From Bacteroidota bacterium (GTDB lineage: Bacteria > Bacteroidota > Ignavibacteria > Ignavibacteriales > Ignavibacteriaceae), in contig JAKAKL010000140.1 of assembly GCA_021824565.1 (NCBI GenBank), positions 30,255 through 94,254 of the forward strand: a stretch of DNA of 64,000 nt. The letters are read 5' to 3'. The stretch's first letter is position 1. Each line of letters opens with the position of its first letter. The notes beneath the pieces were generated by a model that was not told where the DNA came from, did no database searches, and saw only the letters and a program-made list of their open reading frames with translations. Positions 34,881 through 43,526 of the stretch are shown here, piece after piece. A program made the translations under genes and the position numbers.

Positions 34881-36239
34881 CTACTTCATCAACAACATTT
34901 TCTTAATTTCAACGTGGTTGTCGCTTTGCAGCTTGTAATAATATATTCCGCTTGCAAACCTGTCTCCGTTGAATGTTACGTTGTATAACTGTCCGCCTTG
35001 CGCTAATCCGTCAAACAAATTTGCTACCTTCTGTCCCAATACATTGTAGACCGTAAGCGATGCTCTTGTGTTGTCGTTAAATCCAAACTGGATTTGTGTT
35101 GTTGGATTGAACGGGTTTGGATAATTCTGATTAAGCACAAAGCCGTTAGGCAATTGTCCTGCATTAACGTTTACAACGCTGCTGTACTTATACTGTCCGT
35201 CAACATCGATTTGTTTTAGTCTGTATGAATAAGAACCGAAAGAAACACTCTTGTCAGTGAAAGAATACTGCTTAGGTGAACTGCTGTTGCCTGCGCCATG
35301 AACGAATCCTATTTTTTCCCAGTTCAAATTTTCATTTTGTTTATTGCTAATAGCTCTCTGAACTTCAAATCCATAGTTATTAACTTCTGTTGCCGTGTTC
35401 CAGTTTAATTCTACTGAACTGTTCGTTGCCGTTGCGGTGAAAGTGTTTAACTCAACTGGGAGCGGAGATACAGGATTAGAATGGAAAGGACCCGTAGATA
35501 AAGAACTAAAATCAGCATTATTTCCAGGATCACTACTTAGATTTCCAGGGACAGTTATATCAGAAAAATATGCCGTATTACTAACTATGAAAGCAAAAAC
35601 TTGGATACTCATAGCTGAGGTAGCGCCTATTTGAGCAAAAGGTATTGCCAATTCAAGTCCATGATTTGTACCGCCATCATTATTGAAAGCAAATGTTATG
35701 CTGTTTTGTGTAAAGATATTGCCGCTTGCATTGCTGTTCGTAGCAGAAGTGCCAGTCTGGTTGCATGCGCCTTGATATTCATTTTTAGCGGTACCAACTA
35801 ATTTAGAAGCATCCCAATACACACTGGTGCTGCCGCTGCCTGGATTAAAAGCGAATTCATAATCAACTTCAAAATCTGCTTTGAATTTAGTGCCTCCGCT
35901 ACCGCCAATATAATGTCCGCCGCCCGAGACGCTTAAGGTATCTCCAGCAGCAATGCCGGTTGGAGAACCAGTTCCGGATACATTTAACCAGATACCTATT
36001 CCATTATTACTTGTAACATCAAGTTTACCAACAACTCCTAAATACAAAACTGAATTGGTAACGTCAGGGTAGTAAACAATCTTACTTACGTCAATACTAC
36101 CCCAATTTAGGTTTGAGTTTTGTTTTGTAGCAATTGTGGTGTATTGTGAATCGGAAAGATCTCCATTAACAGTTGGCTGGGCATAACTGATAATTGAGAA
36201 AACGAAAAGAAGAAAAGAAACAGTAACTAATTTTTTCAT
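34881..36239 (-). CDS. T9SS cargo protein with type A sorting domain
   Basis: 452 residues. Signal peptide at 1-21 (ending S-Y-A-Q) and an AAGGAG ribosome site. Residues 22-265 are a beta-rich domain of unknown ligand beginning with N-G-D-L-S-D-S-Q-Y. A fibronectin-like segment follows (P-V-E-L-N-T-F-T-A then N-N-Y-G-F-E-V-Q-R). The C-terminal about 80 residues (N-Y-P-N-P-F-N-P-T-T then V-Y-N-V-L-G-Q-K-V and G-I-Y-Y-Y-K-L) are the type A sorting domain recognised by the T9SS, so it is exported across both membranes and attached or released. From G-S-Y-S-Y-R-L-K-Q to the end it is identical to the gene at 36608. Confidence 0.9.
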   Translation of the reverse strand: MKKLVTVSFLLFVFSIISYAQPTVNGDLSDSQYTTIATKQNSNLNWGSIDVSKIVYYPDVTNSVLYLGVVGKLDVTSNNGIGIWLNVSGTGSPTGIAAGDTLSVSGGGHYIGGSGGTKFKADFEVDYEFAFNPGSGSTSVYWDASKLVGTAKNEYQGACNQTGTSATNSNASGNIFTQNSITFAFNNDGGTNHGLELAIPFAQIGATSAMSIQVFAFIVSNTAYFSDITVPGNLSSDPGNNADFSSLSTGPFHSNPVSPLPVELNTFTATATNSSVELNWNTATEVNNYGFEVQRAISNKQNENLNWEKIGFVHGAGNSSSPKQYSFTDKSVSFGSYSYRLKQIDVDGQYKYSSVVNVNAGQLPNGFVLNQNYPNPFNPTTQIQFGFNDNTRASLTVYNVLGQKVANLFDGLAQGGQLYNVTFNGDRFASGIYYYKLQSDNHVEIKKMLLMK

Positions 36240-36607
36240 AGCATTCTCCTTTGTGAATGTTTGTTAAATAAATTGATTGAATTAATATATATTTTAAATG
36301 AGTGAGTTAGCGGTAATTGATCGCGGTTAATATTTTGAAAATAGCTCTGCAAATGATTTCTGTTAAATTACTTTTTATAAAATTTAAGCCGCTAAAAAAT
36401 ATTTTCCCAAACAGAAATAAAATAATAACAACATAACTTGGATACGCGGCTGAACTGGCAGTTAACTTAACATTTAAAACCAAACAGCGAAACTACCCAA
36501 ATATGGTGTTTTTTCAATCAATCATATTTTAAATACCTACCCATTTTGAATGGTCAAACATACGAAGGTTACTTTTTCAAGTAACCTTCAAGCCTGCCTT
36601 CAATAAT
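36240..36607. other. Gap between two T9SS genes, with duplicated upstream region
   Basis: Positions 36240-36505 resemble 38681-38942 along their length. The best blocks are GATCGC[G/A]GTTAATATTTTG at 36319 and 38760, and ACTACCCAAATA at 36492 and 38929. The two blocks are 173 and 169 bases apart in the respective copies. These regions sit upstream of the two T9SS genes on the minus strand and probably hold their promoters. The remaining 100 bases, including a CAAGTAACCTTC..GAAGGTTACTT-like inverted repeat near 36565-36590, are 3' of the second gene and may terminate it. Confidence 0.7.
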
Positions 36608-38680
36608 TTACTTCATCAACAGCATTTTCTTTATCTCAACATGGTTGTCGCTTTGCAGCTTGTAATAATATATTCCGCTTGCAAACCTGTCTCCGTTGAA
36701 TGTAACATTGTATAACTGTCCGCCTTGCGCTAATCCGTCAAACAAATTTGCTACCTTCTGTCCCAGTACATTGTAGACTGTAAGCGATGCTCTTGTGTTG
36801 TCGTTAAATCCAAACTGGATTTGAGTAGTTGGATTGAACGGGTTTGGATAATTCTGATTAAGCACAAATCCGTTAGGCAATTGTCCTGCATTAACGTTTA
36901 CAACACTGCTGTACTTATACTGTCCGTCAACATCGATTTGTTTTAGTCTGTAAGAATAAGACCCGAAAGAAACACTCTTATCAGTGAAAGAATACTGCTT
37001 TGGAGAACTGCTGCTGCCTGCGCCTTTAACAAATCCTATCTTCTCCCATTGACCATTGACCGATGACGAATGACTGTTGTTTAGTCTTTGAATCTCAAAT
37101 CCATAGTTATTTACTTCCGTAGCAGTCTTCCAGCTTAATTCAACCGCGCTGTTGTTTAGTGAAGCAGTGAAGGTAGTTAACTCTACTGGAAGAGCAGAAG
37201 GATTACCAATCGTATAAACAGTACCTGATCCTGCAATTGTACCAGAAGCAGTATAAGGTCCCGAACCGCTGACCGGGCTGGTCGTTAGTGCAGTCCAGTC
37301 GGTACCGCTGCCGGTATAATTTTCAATCTGAGCGCCGGAAGGTGAGAATGTTCCGCCTTCATCAGCGGCATTCCATTGAAGTATAATTGAACCGGAAAGC
37401 CCTGTGTGCGTTATCGTCCATTGTTTATTCACAACTCCTGTTGCGTCAGAAACATTCGCTGTTGAAGTTGCAACCGAAGCATTAAAATTTCCCGATATAC
37501 CTGATGCATCTAAATTTATTATAACAGGGTTATAACTCGTAGACGATGGCCCAATCGGATATGTAACTGGATTTGAACCTGTATTCATCAGATACTGAAT
37601 TAAACTGCCAGTGCTGTTTGTGATAATATAATTAGAAGATGAAGCTCCGCTGATTGTGCCTGGAGATTGTATTGTTAAATTATCCGCGCCAAGCGTTATT
37701 GTTCCGCTCGTTAAAGTCAACGTGCCGGCGATAGTTTCACTTCCGCCCAGTGTTATTGTTGAGCCATTTTTTATAGTAACATTATGTGGTGAATTAGATG
37801 AAGGCCATTCATAACTTGTTGTGTATGTTCCTCCGTTATCATAACATAAAGTTGAATTTGCTCCATAAGCCGGGGAATGACTATTGCTGGCATATCCTCC
37901 CGATTCAATTGTCAAAGTCCCATTTAAAGTGGTAGATGTGCCAAAGTCTGCGCCGTTACTTAGGGAAGCGTCAAATATAGGCGAAGTACCAACTGTTCCC
38001 GTTGTACCTCTCAATTCGTAGCTTGTTTGTCCAAATGGATTAGTGCTCGCATTATTGACTGTAGAAGAAACCGTAAAATAATAGTTAAAGGTTGGTGTTG
38101 TTGTACTATTGCCAGAATAATTGCTTGAGGGAACTTGATCATAAACATAATCTGGGTTTGCTGTGCTCATTTCAAAACCAAGCCAGTTAAATGAAGTTGG
38201 AATTCCGCTGTTGTTATTTATAGCATTCCACGCAATGGCAACTTCTCTATTCGTTGATGAGGTAATTGAAGTCATGTTGCCGGTTTGTGCAGAACCCCAG
38301 CCACCGCTTCCATTACTAAGAGTATACTCAATATAATTTTGAGAAATGTATATTCTAACATTTGCCCTAAATGGAAGATTAGGAGTATTACTATAGTCCA
38401 ATTTACCGGTTAAATCTCCATCACTATTTGTTCCGCCGTCAACAGGTGAAATAGGATTTATTTGGAAGTACATTAATACCGGCTCGGTCGTTACTCCGCC
38501 AATTTTTGCGAAGTACAGCGAGTCTGCATCCCATGTCATATACCAATTGCCGGAGTTATTGTTTGAATATTCAGATGAGGTAACAGTACCGTCTTGCACA
38601 GGTGGTGTGCTGACATATTGTGCATGGGTTAATTCGCCTAATAAAAAAAGAAAAATAAATAAAGTAGCTAATTTTTTCAT
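36608..38680 (-). CDS. T9SS cargo protein with type A sorting domain
   Basis: 690 residues with a signal peptide (1-20, ending T-H-A-Q) and AAGGAG upstream. Residues 22-205 resemble a carbohydrate-binding or surface layer-like domain (W-D-A-D-S-L-Y-F-A-K-I-G). Residues about 230-330 hold parallel-repeat sequence (L-T-I-E-S-G-G, I-T-L-G-G-S-E-T-I-A-G-T-L-T-L), like a short beta-helix. Then P-V-E-L-T-T-F-T-A and the sorting domain ending K-K-M-L-L-M-K. From the K-Q-Y-S-F segment on it matches the gene at 34881 at protein level, with about 4 percent difference at DNA level by eye. It should be secreted and surface-bound. Confidence 0.9.
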   Translation of the reverse strand: MKKLATLFIFLFLLGELTHAQYVSTPPVQDGTVTSSEYSNNNSGNWYMTWDADSLYFAKIGGVTTEPVLMYFQINPISPVDGGTNSDGDLTGKLDYSNTPNLPFRANVRIYISQNYIEYTLSNGSGGWGSAQTGNMTSITSSTNREVAIAWNAINNNSGIPTSFNWLGFEMSTANPDYVYDQVPSSNYSGNSTTTPTFNYYFTVSSTVNNASTNPFGQTSYELRGTTGTVGTSPIFDASLSNGADFGTSTTLNGTLTIESGGYASNSHSPAYGANSTLCYDNGGTYTTSYEWPSSNSPHNVTIKNGSTITLGGSETIAGTLTLTSGTITLGADNLTIQSPGTISGASSSNYIITNSTGSLIQYLMNTGSNPVTYPIGPSSTSYNPVIINLDASGISGNFNASVATSTANVSDATGVVNKQWTITHTGLSGSIILQWNAADEGGTFSPSGAQIENYTGSGTDWTALTTSPVSGSGPYTASGTIAGSGTVYTIGNPSALPVELTTFTASLNNSAVELSWKTATEVNNYGFEIQRLNNSHSSSVNGQWEKIGFVKGAGSSSSPKQYSFTDKSVSFGSYSYRLKQIDVDGQYKYSSVVNVNAGQLPNGFVLNQNYPNPFNPTTQIQFGFNDNTRASLTVYNVLGQKVANLFDGLAQGGQLYNVTFNGDRFASGIYYYKLQSDNHVEIKKMLLMK

Positions 38681-38942
38681 AGCTCACTCCTTAGGGATAG
38701 TTTGTTAAATGAATTGATTGTTTTAAAATGCTTTTTAAATAGAAGAGTAAACGAATATAGATCGCAGTTAATATTTTGAAAATAGTTCTTCAAACGATTT
38801 CTGATAAATTATTATTAAAGAATATCCGCGGCTGAGAATTTATTCAAACAGGAATTAATTAGCAATAACAAAGTTGATATATCCGGTTGAATTGGAGGCT
38901 AACTTAATACTAAAAATTAAACTGTGATACTACCCAAATAGA
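38681..38942. repeat. Second copy of duplicated T9SS upstream region
   Basis: Homologous to 36240-36505, see there. It lies directly upstream of the gene at 36608 on the minus strand and includes the ribosome site and the likely promoter. Confidence 0.7.
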
Positions 38943-39113
38943 GTGATTTTTATAAACGTGATCTCTCCGTGATGAGATGCCGGCTATCAATCTTTTCGCT
39001 GCTTCGATAAAGAAGATGCTGCTGCTGAAAATAGTTGTTCCTTTGTGTTCTCCGCGCGAAGTATCAAGATAATTTATTTACATAGGAATTTGATTTATCA
39101 AATTCTCTTCCTT

Positions 39114-39250
39114 TTTGGACGGATCAAATTCTCTTCCTCTGCGGTCTCCGCGTAGAAGGGCTTCTCACGAAGGGCGTGGCAAAGATTATGTAGGAATTTG
39201 ATTAATCAAATTCCTACAGATATTTCTAACGTAAATATGATCCGTCCAAA
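39114..39250. repeat. 137-bp element with 13-bp terminal inverted repeats
   Basis: TTTGGACGGATCA at 39114-39126 and TGATCCGTCCAAA at 39238-39250 are exact inverted repeats. Inside is a perfect 28-bp palindrome at 39190-39217 (half: GTAGGAATTTGATT) and a degraded copy of the same motif lies just outside at 39083-39105. Size and shape fit a miniature inverted-repeat element or REP-type cluster. No flanking target-site duplication was evident. Confidence 0.75.
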
Positions 39251-39344
39251 GTTTTATATAAATCATGCCTAACTCTTCCAGCTTGTGATTAATGTTCAAG
39301 CAAAAGTTACACAAAGAACATTATTAAGCTAAGAAAAGCTTGTA

Positions 39345-39407
39345 GACAGCACTTCGAAGATGTCCGCCACGAGTTCGTTGAAGTCTGACAGCACTTCGCA
39401 GATGCTG
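39345..39407. repeat. Short 21-bp tandem run
   Basis: Three consecutive 21-base units starting at 39345, 39366 and 39387. Units one and three share 17 of 21 bases (GACAGCACTTCG then AGATG), units one and two 13 of 21, with TTCG at the same place in each. Same period as the long arrays at 40021 and 61951. Confidence 0.7.
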
Positions 39408-39828
39408 GATGCTTACACGCCGCTCTATGCAAAAACCGTTTTGTCAATAATTAGAAAGAATTGAGCGGGAGATAATCTTTTATAGAAATGCTGCCGGATT
39501 AATCACACGCCCTCACCTTAATCCTTTCCCAAAGAGTAATGTCATTAAGTTAAGCTTAAGCCAATGCGTACCCTCACTCCCAACCTCTCTCCCAAAGGGC
39601 GAGAGGAGTATGTATCGTCCTGAAAAAAGTTGACAACTTTTATTACTTAATAATTTACTTTCCAAGAGAAGGGGGAAGGGGGTTGAGTTTACAGCCTCTC
39701 AAACTCCCTGCAAGACTTTAGTCTGTGTTTTATATGCTGCAGAAATGTTAATCTTAAAGCCTGAAGTCTGCATTGTGATATCAAATTTTTCTCTTTCGCA
39801 ACCTATTTCACGACAAGACAAAAAATCC

Positions 39829-39901
39829 AACTCCGGCAGGAGTGGAATTATTATAGCACAAGTTAATCTCACAATCATCGGAACTCCGCCAGGAGTGGAA
39901 T
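39829..39901. repeat. Paired 20-bp hairpin repeat
   Basis: AACTCCGGCAGGAGTGGAAT at 39829-39848 and AACTCCGCCAGGAGTGGAAT at 39882-39901, one mismatch, 53 bases apart. Each contains ACTCC-4-GGAGT, a small hairpin. This is a dispersed repeat type. Confidence 0.85.
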
Positions 39902-40020
39902 AGATAATTGTACATGTGTTTGTCTATAATGTATTTTCACATAACCTGATTGCGGGGGAAATAAAATTTTCCCCCACAAATTCCAGGTTCTTGCACGTCA
40001 AAACACTATTAAAATCTCAT

Positions 40021-40395
40021 GTATTATTGAAATCCGCTCCGTAATTTATGAAATAACCTTCCTACTTTATGAAACACGCTTCCTCATTCTTAAAATAGCC
40101 TTCCTGCTTTATAAAATTTCCTCTCCAATTATTAAAATTACCGCCCTGACTTATGAAACAGACAACTGTATTTATGTAACAAGCAACTGTAATTATAAAA
40201 TGACTGGCTATGAAATGGAAACAGCGAACCTGGAAAAGGAATCTATGAGCTATGAAATGGAAACAACGAACCTGGAAAAGGAATCTGTGAGCCGTGAAAT
40301 GGAAACAGCGAACCTGGAAAAGGAATCTGTGAGCTGCGAAAAGGAAACAACGAACCTGGAAAAGAAAACTACCTTCCGCAATATGAAACACCCCT
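40021..40395. repeat. Degenerate 21-bp-period array, about 17 units
   Basis: An A-rich core (ATGAAA, TTAAAA, ATAAAA, TGGAAA, AGGAAT) recurs at 40027, 40048, 40069, 40090, 40111, 40132, 40153, 40174, 40195, 40216, 40237, 40258, 40279, 40300, 40321, 40342 and 40363, always exactly 21 bases apart. The first half of the array is divergent; the second half (40208-40375) is nearly exact as a 42-bp double unit in four copies. The half-units carry CCTG/CTTCC-like elements about 10-11 bases from each core. Open frames appear on both strands because 21 is a multiple of three; none has a ribosome site or a clear start context. No cas genes are near. It ends about 250 bases before the receptor gene. Confidence 0.93.
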
Positions 40396-40645
40396 CCGGC
40401 AAACGCGATTTTTGCTTATTTCTCTTGTATTATTCGCTTTTTGCTTACTAAACAACCTGGCACATCTTCTCAACTTCATTTTGCGTTATAAGATAACTGA
40501 TGTTTATAAATCACTTCCCGCACAAGCCCGGTAAATATATCGCCCTAATTCTGCATTATCTATTCTTCATTCTAAATTGACTTCCGTTTAAACCCACAAT
40601 AACAATAGATTGACTAATAAAGAAAATTATCCGGCTGATATTGTT

Positions 40646-43459
40646 ATGAAAAAATTATTACTGATCATTGCTTCGCTTGCCTTTTATATAAATATTTTTC
40701 CGCAGTCTTTTTCAATAACGGGGCAAATCGAAGACCAAAACGGGCAGAAGAGACTCGGCAGCGCAAATGTTACTTTAACATTCTATCCGAGTAAAATTGA
40801 GTTTGGTATGGCTGCTGATAATAACGGCAGATTTACTTTTAATTATTTGAGCGCTGGTAAATATACAATCAACGTCAGCTTCATCGGCTATAAAACTTTT
40901 TCTAAAACAATAGAGATAAAAAATACTTCGATCGATCTTAAAACAATTTATCTTATTCCAGAAAACATAAAGATGAAAACCGTGAACGTAACCGCCGAGC
41001 CGATCCCTCTTACCGTTAAGAACGATACTACGGAATATAACGCCGGAGCTTTTAAAACAAACAAGGACGCCGATGCGGAAGATTTGCTTACTAAGATGCC
41101 GGGCGTAACAATTCAAAATGGAACTGTGCAGGCTCAGGGAGAAAATGTTGATAAAATTTTAGTCGACGGGAAGCCGTATTTCGGCAGCGACCCGAATGCG
41201 GTGTTAAAAAATCTTCCCGCCGGAGTAGTTGAGAAAGTTCAGGTGTTTGATCAAGCCAGCGATCAAGCGCAATTCACCGGCTTCGACGACGGCAATACAA
41301 GTAAGACAATAAACATAGTGACTAAGCTAAAAGATAAGCCCGGATCATTTGGAAAGTTTACAGGCGGTTATGGAAATGATCAAAGATATGCCGCGGGCGG
41401 AACACTTAATCTCTTTAATGGAGACCAAAGGATTACAGTGCTCGCTCAAATAAATAACGTTAATCAGCAAAACTTTTCGATAGAAGATTTGCTTGGCGTA
41501 ATGTCAGGCGGCGGAAGAATGATACGGATGATCGGCGGCGCGTTTAGAGGCGGCGGCGGAGGTCAAGTCTTTGCAGGAGGCAGAGGACCCGGAGCCGGTC
41601 CCGGCGGATTTGGCGGAGGAGGTATCTCAAACTTCCTTGTTAATCAAAGCGCCGGGCTTGTTACTACAAAAGCATTCGGTATGAATTATTCAAATAGATG
41701 GGGCGATAAAGTTGATCTTACCGGAAGTTATTTCTTTAATTATTCAAACAACAATGCCGGATCAATTACTAATAGAAATTATTTCTTGACTTCGCCTCAA
41801 GAGCAGGTTTATAATGAAAACAATTCTACCAATTCGCAAAACATAAATCACCGTTTTAACATGAGGCTTAATTATCAAATAGACGATCAGAATTCTATTT
41901 TATTTACGCCTTCGCTTACTGCGCAGATAAATAACGGATTAAGCAATGTCGTCGGCGGAACAACATCCGGAAGCAGCATGCTTAATTCTACAAACAGTTT
42001 GTTCAACTCGCAGCTTACCGCGCTTAATTCCGTAAATGATTTATTGATCCGTCATAAATTTGCGAAGCAGGGAAGAACTTTTTCAGTAGACTTCAACGCC
42101 AGTGTGAATAATAACTCAGGCAATAACAATCTTCTCGCAAATGATGTTTATTACGGCAGCACAAACACAACCGATTCGCTTAATCAAAATTCTAATCTAT
42201 CTACAAAAGGCTACAGCGGCTCTGCAAATATTGTTTATACCGAGCCATTAAGTTCATTCAGTCTTCTTCAGCTTAATACGAAGCTTTATTATTCGCAGGA
42301 CAACAGCGATCAGAAAACTTTCAGCCTCTCGAATAACAGCTATTCGATGGATTCTTCTTTAAGCAATGTTTATAGAAAAATTTATCGTACTCAATCCTTC
42401 GGCGGAGGCTACCGCTACAATAAAAATAATCTAATACTTTCGCTAAATCTTAATTATAATATCGCAGAGCTTATCGATAATCAAACTTTCCCCCAGACCG
42501 GCGATATGCAGCGGACTTTTCATTCCGTTCTTCCTTCAGCGATCCTTCATTACAGGTTTTCAGGAAATAATAATATCAGATTATTCTATACAACCGCTAA
42601 CGATGATCCGGGTATTACACAGCTTCAAAATGTTTTGAACAATTCCAATCCTACGCAGTTAAGCATCGGCAACCCGAACTTAAGCCAGGATTATAAACAT
42701 AATCTTGTCCTTCGTTTTATGCACGTGGATTTCAGCCGCATGAATTCATTATTCGGAATGATCGGCGCTACTGTTACGCAGAACTATATCGGCAATAATA
42801 CGATCTTAGCGCAGAGCGATACTGTTGTAGATAATATTTCTTTAAATAGAGGAACCAAGCTGGTTATTCCCGAAAACCTTAACGGCTACTTGAACCTAAG
42901 ATCATTTATTGCTTACGGGCTGCCGGTAAGCTTCATCAAATCGAATATCAACTTACATCTAAGCGTCAATTATTCTCGCACGCCTGGAATAATTAACGGT
43001 GTAAAGAACTTTTCTAACTCTGCGATATATGGAATTGGTTTTGTCGTCGGCAGCAACATCAGTGAGAAAGTTGATTTTACTCTTTCAAGCTTCAGCAGCA
43101 TAAACAACGTAAGCAATGAATTGCAAACCGGCAATACAAATTATTTCACGCAAACTACTGATTTGAAATTCTACTGGGATATATGGAAAGGATTTGTCTT
43201 CCAGAATGAATTCAACGATCAGTACAACAAAGGTCTTCCGAGCCAGTACAAGCCTAATATTTTATTATGGAACCTCAGCATTGGCAAGAAAATATTCAGC
43301 GATGAAAGCGGCGAGATAAGATTTTCTGCAAATGATCTTCTGAACCAGAACACGGATATTCAGCACAATGTTTCCGATTCTTATGTCGAGGATGTAAGGA
43401 CAAATGTTTTAGGAAGGTATTATCTGCTCTCGTTTATTTACAGCATAAGGAATTTCTGA
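40646..43459 (+). CDS. TonB-receptor-like outer membrane barrel with regulatory N-terminal domain
   Basis: 937 residues from the ATG at 40646, chosen because it starts a clean signal peptide (K-K-L-L-L-I-I-A-S-L-A-F, ending F-P-Q); an in-frame TTG at 40610 lies too far upstream. Residues 22-100 are a carboxypeptidase-regulatory-like beta sandwich (I-T-G-Q-I-E-D-Q-N-G...G-R-F-T-F-N-Y-L-S-A-G-K-Y-T-I). A plug-like part has L-L-T-K-M-P-G-V-T-I-Q-N-G and I-L-V-D-G-K-P-Y-F-G. A glycine-rich loop follows near 290-330. The rest is a barrel of outer-membrane type. It could import a large ligand or serve as a structural surface protein; no TonB box was recognised. Confidence 0.85.
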   Translation: MKKLLLIIASLAFYINIFPQSFSITGQIEDQNGQKRLGSANVTLTFYPSKIEFGMAADNNGRFTFNYLSAGKYTINVSFIGYKTFSKTIEIKNTSIDLKTIYLIPENIKMKTVNVTAEPIPLTVKNDTTEYNAGAFKTNKDADAEDLLTKMPGVTIQNGTVQAQGENVDKILVDGKPYFGSDPNAVLKNLPAGVVEKVQVFDQASDQAQFTGFDDGNTSKTINIVTKLKDKPGSFGKFTGGYGNDQRYAAGGTLNLFNGDQRITVLAQINNVNQQNFSIEDLLGVMSGGGRMIRMIGGAFRGGGGGQVFAGGRGPGAGPGGFGGGGISNFLVNQSAGLVTTKAFGMNYSNRWGDKVDLTGSYFFNYSNNNAGSITNRNYFLTSPQEQVYNENNSTNSQNINHRFNMRLNYQIDDQNSILFTPSLTAQINNGLSNVVGGTTSGSSMLNSTNSLFNSQLTALNSVNDLLIRHKFAKQGRTFSVDFNASVNNNSGNNNLLANDVYYGSTNTTDSLNQNSNLSTKGYSGSANIVYTEPLSSFSLLQLNTKLYYSQDNSDQKTFSLSNNSYSMDSSLSNVYRKIYRTQSFGGGYRYNKNNLILSLNLNYNIAELIDNQTFPQTGDMQRTFHSVLPSAILHYRFSGNNNIRLFYTTANDDPGITQLQNVLNNSNPTQLSIGNPNLSQDYKHNLVLRFMHVDFSRMNSLFGMIGATVTQNYIGNNTILAQSDTVVDNISLNRGTKLVIPENLNGYLNLRSFIAYGLPVSFIKSNINLHLSVNYSRTPGIINGVKNFSNSAIYGIGFVVGSNISEKVDFTLSSFSSINNVSNELQTGNTNYFTQTTDLKFYWDIWKGFVFQNEFNDQYNKGLPSQYKPNILLWNLSIGKKIFSDESGEIRFSANDLLNQNTDIQHNVSDSYVEDVRTNVLGRYYLLSFIYSIRNF

Positions 43460-43462
43460 CGC

Positions 43463-43498
43463 TTTATTAGCCCGTGCCGAAATACACGGGCTAATAAA
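43463..43498. terminator. Hairpin between convergent genes
   Basis: TTTATTAGCCCGTG (43463-43476) and CACGGGCTAATAAA (43485-43498) form a perfect 14-bp stem with an 8-base loop. A T-tract is part of the stem on each side rather than after it. It separates the receptor gene and mdh, which converge. Confidence 0.7.
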
Positions 43499-43526
43499 CA
43501 TGCGTCAATTATTTTCAAGCAAAAAA

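Larger units (their letters stand above)
38943..40645. other. 1.7-kb gene-free, repeat-rich stretch
   Basis: No gene with start, ribosome site and recognisable protein. It holds a sequence of short repeats: the inverted-repeat element 39114-39250, a short 21-bp run at 39345-39407, clipped copies of common CTCTCCCAAAGGG-type repeats around 39500-39620 and 39660-39690, a paired 20-bp repeat at 39829-39901, and the long 21-bp array at 40021-40395. Such a pile-up suggests an insertion-tolerant spacer between the T9SS genes and the receptor gene. Confidence 0.8.

Noticed and set aside
40021..40395. Tandem-interspaced guide RNA (TIGR-like) array
   Set aside because: Such arrays have variable guide segments between fixed edges and a nearby Nop-domain protein. 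Neither is seen.
40062..40451. Frames on both strands over the 40-kb array as coding for a coiled-coil or repeat protein
   Set aside because: Same reason. The plus-strand frame gives regular E-K-rich heptads, which is tempting, but the divergent first half of the array contains stops in that frame and no ribosome site precedes it.
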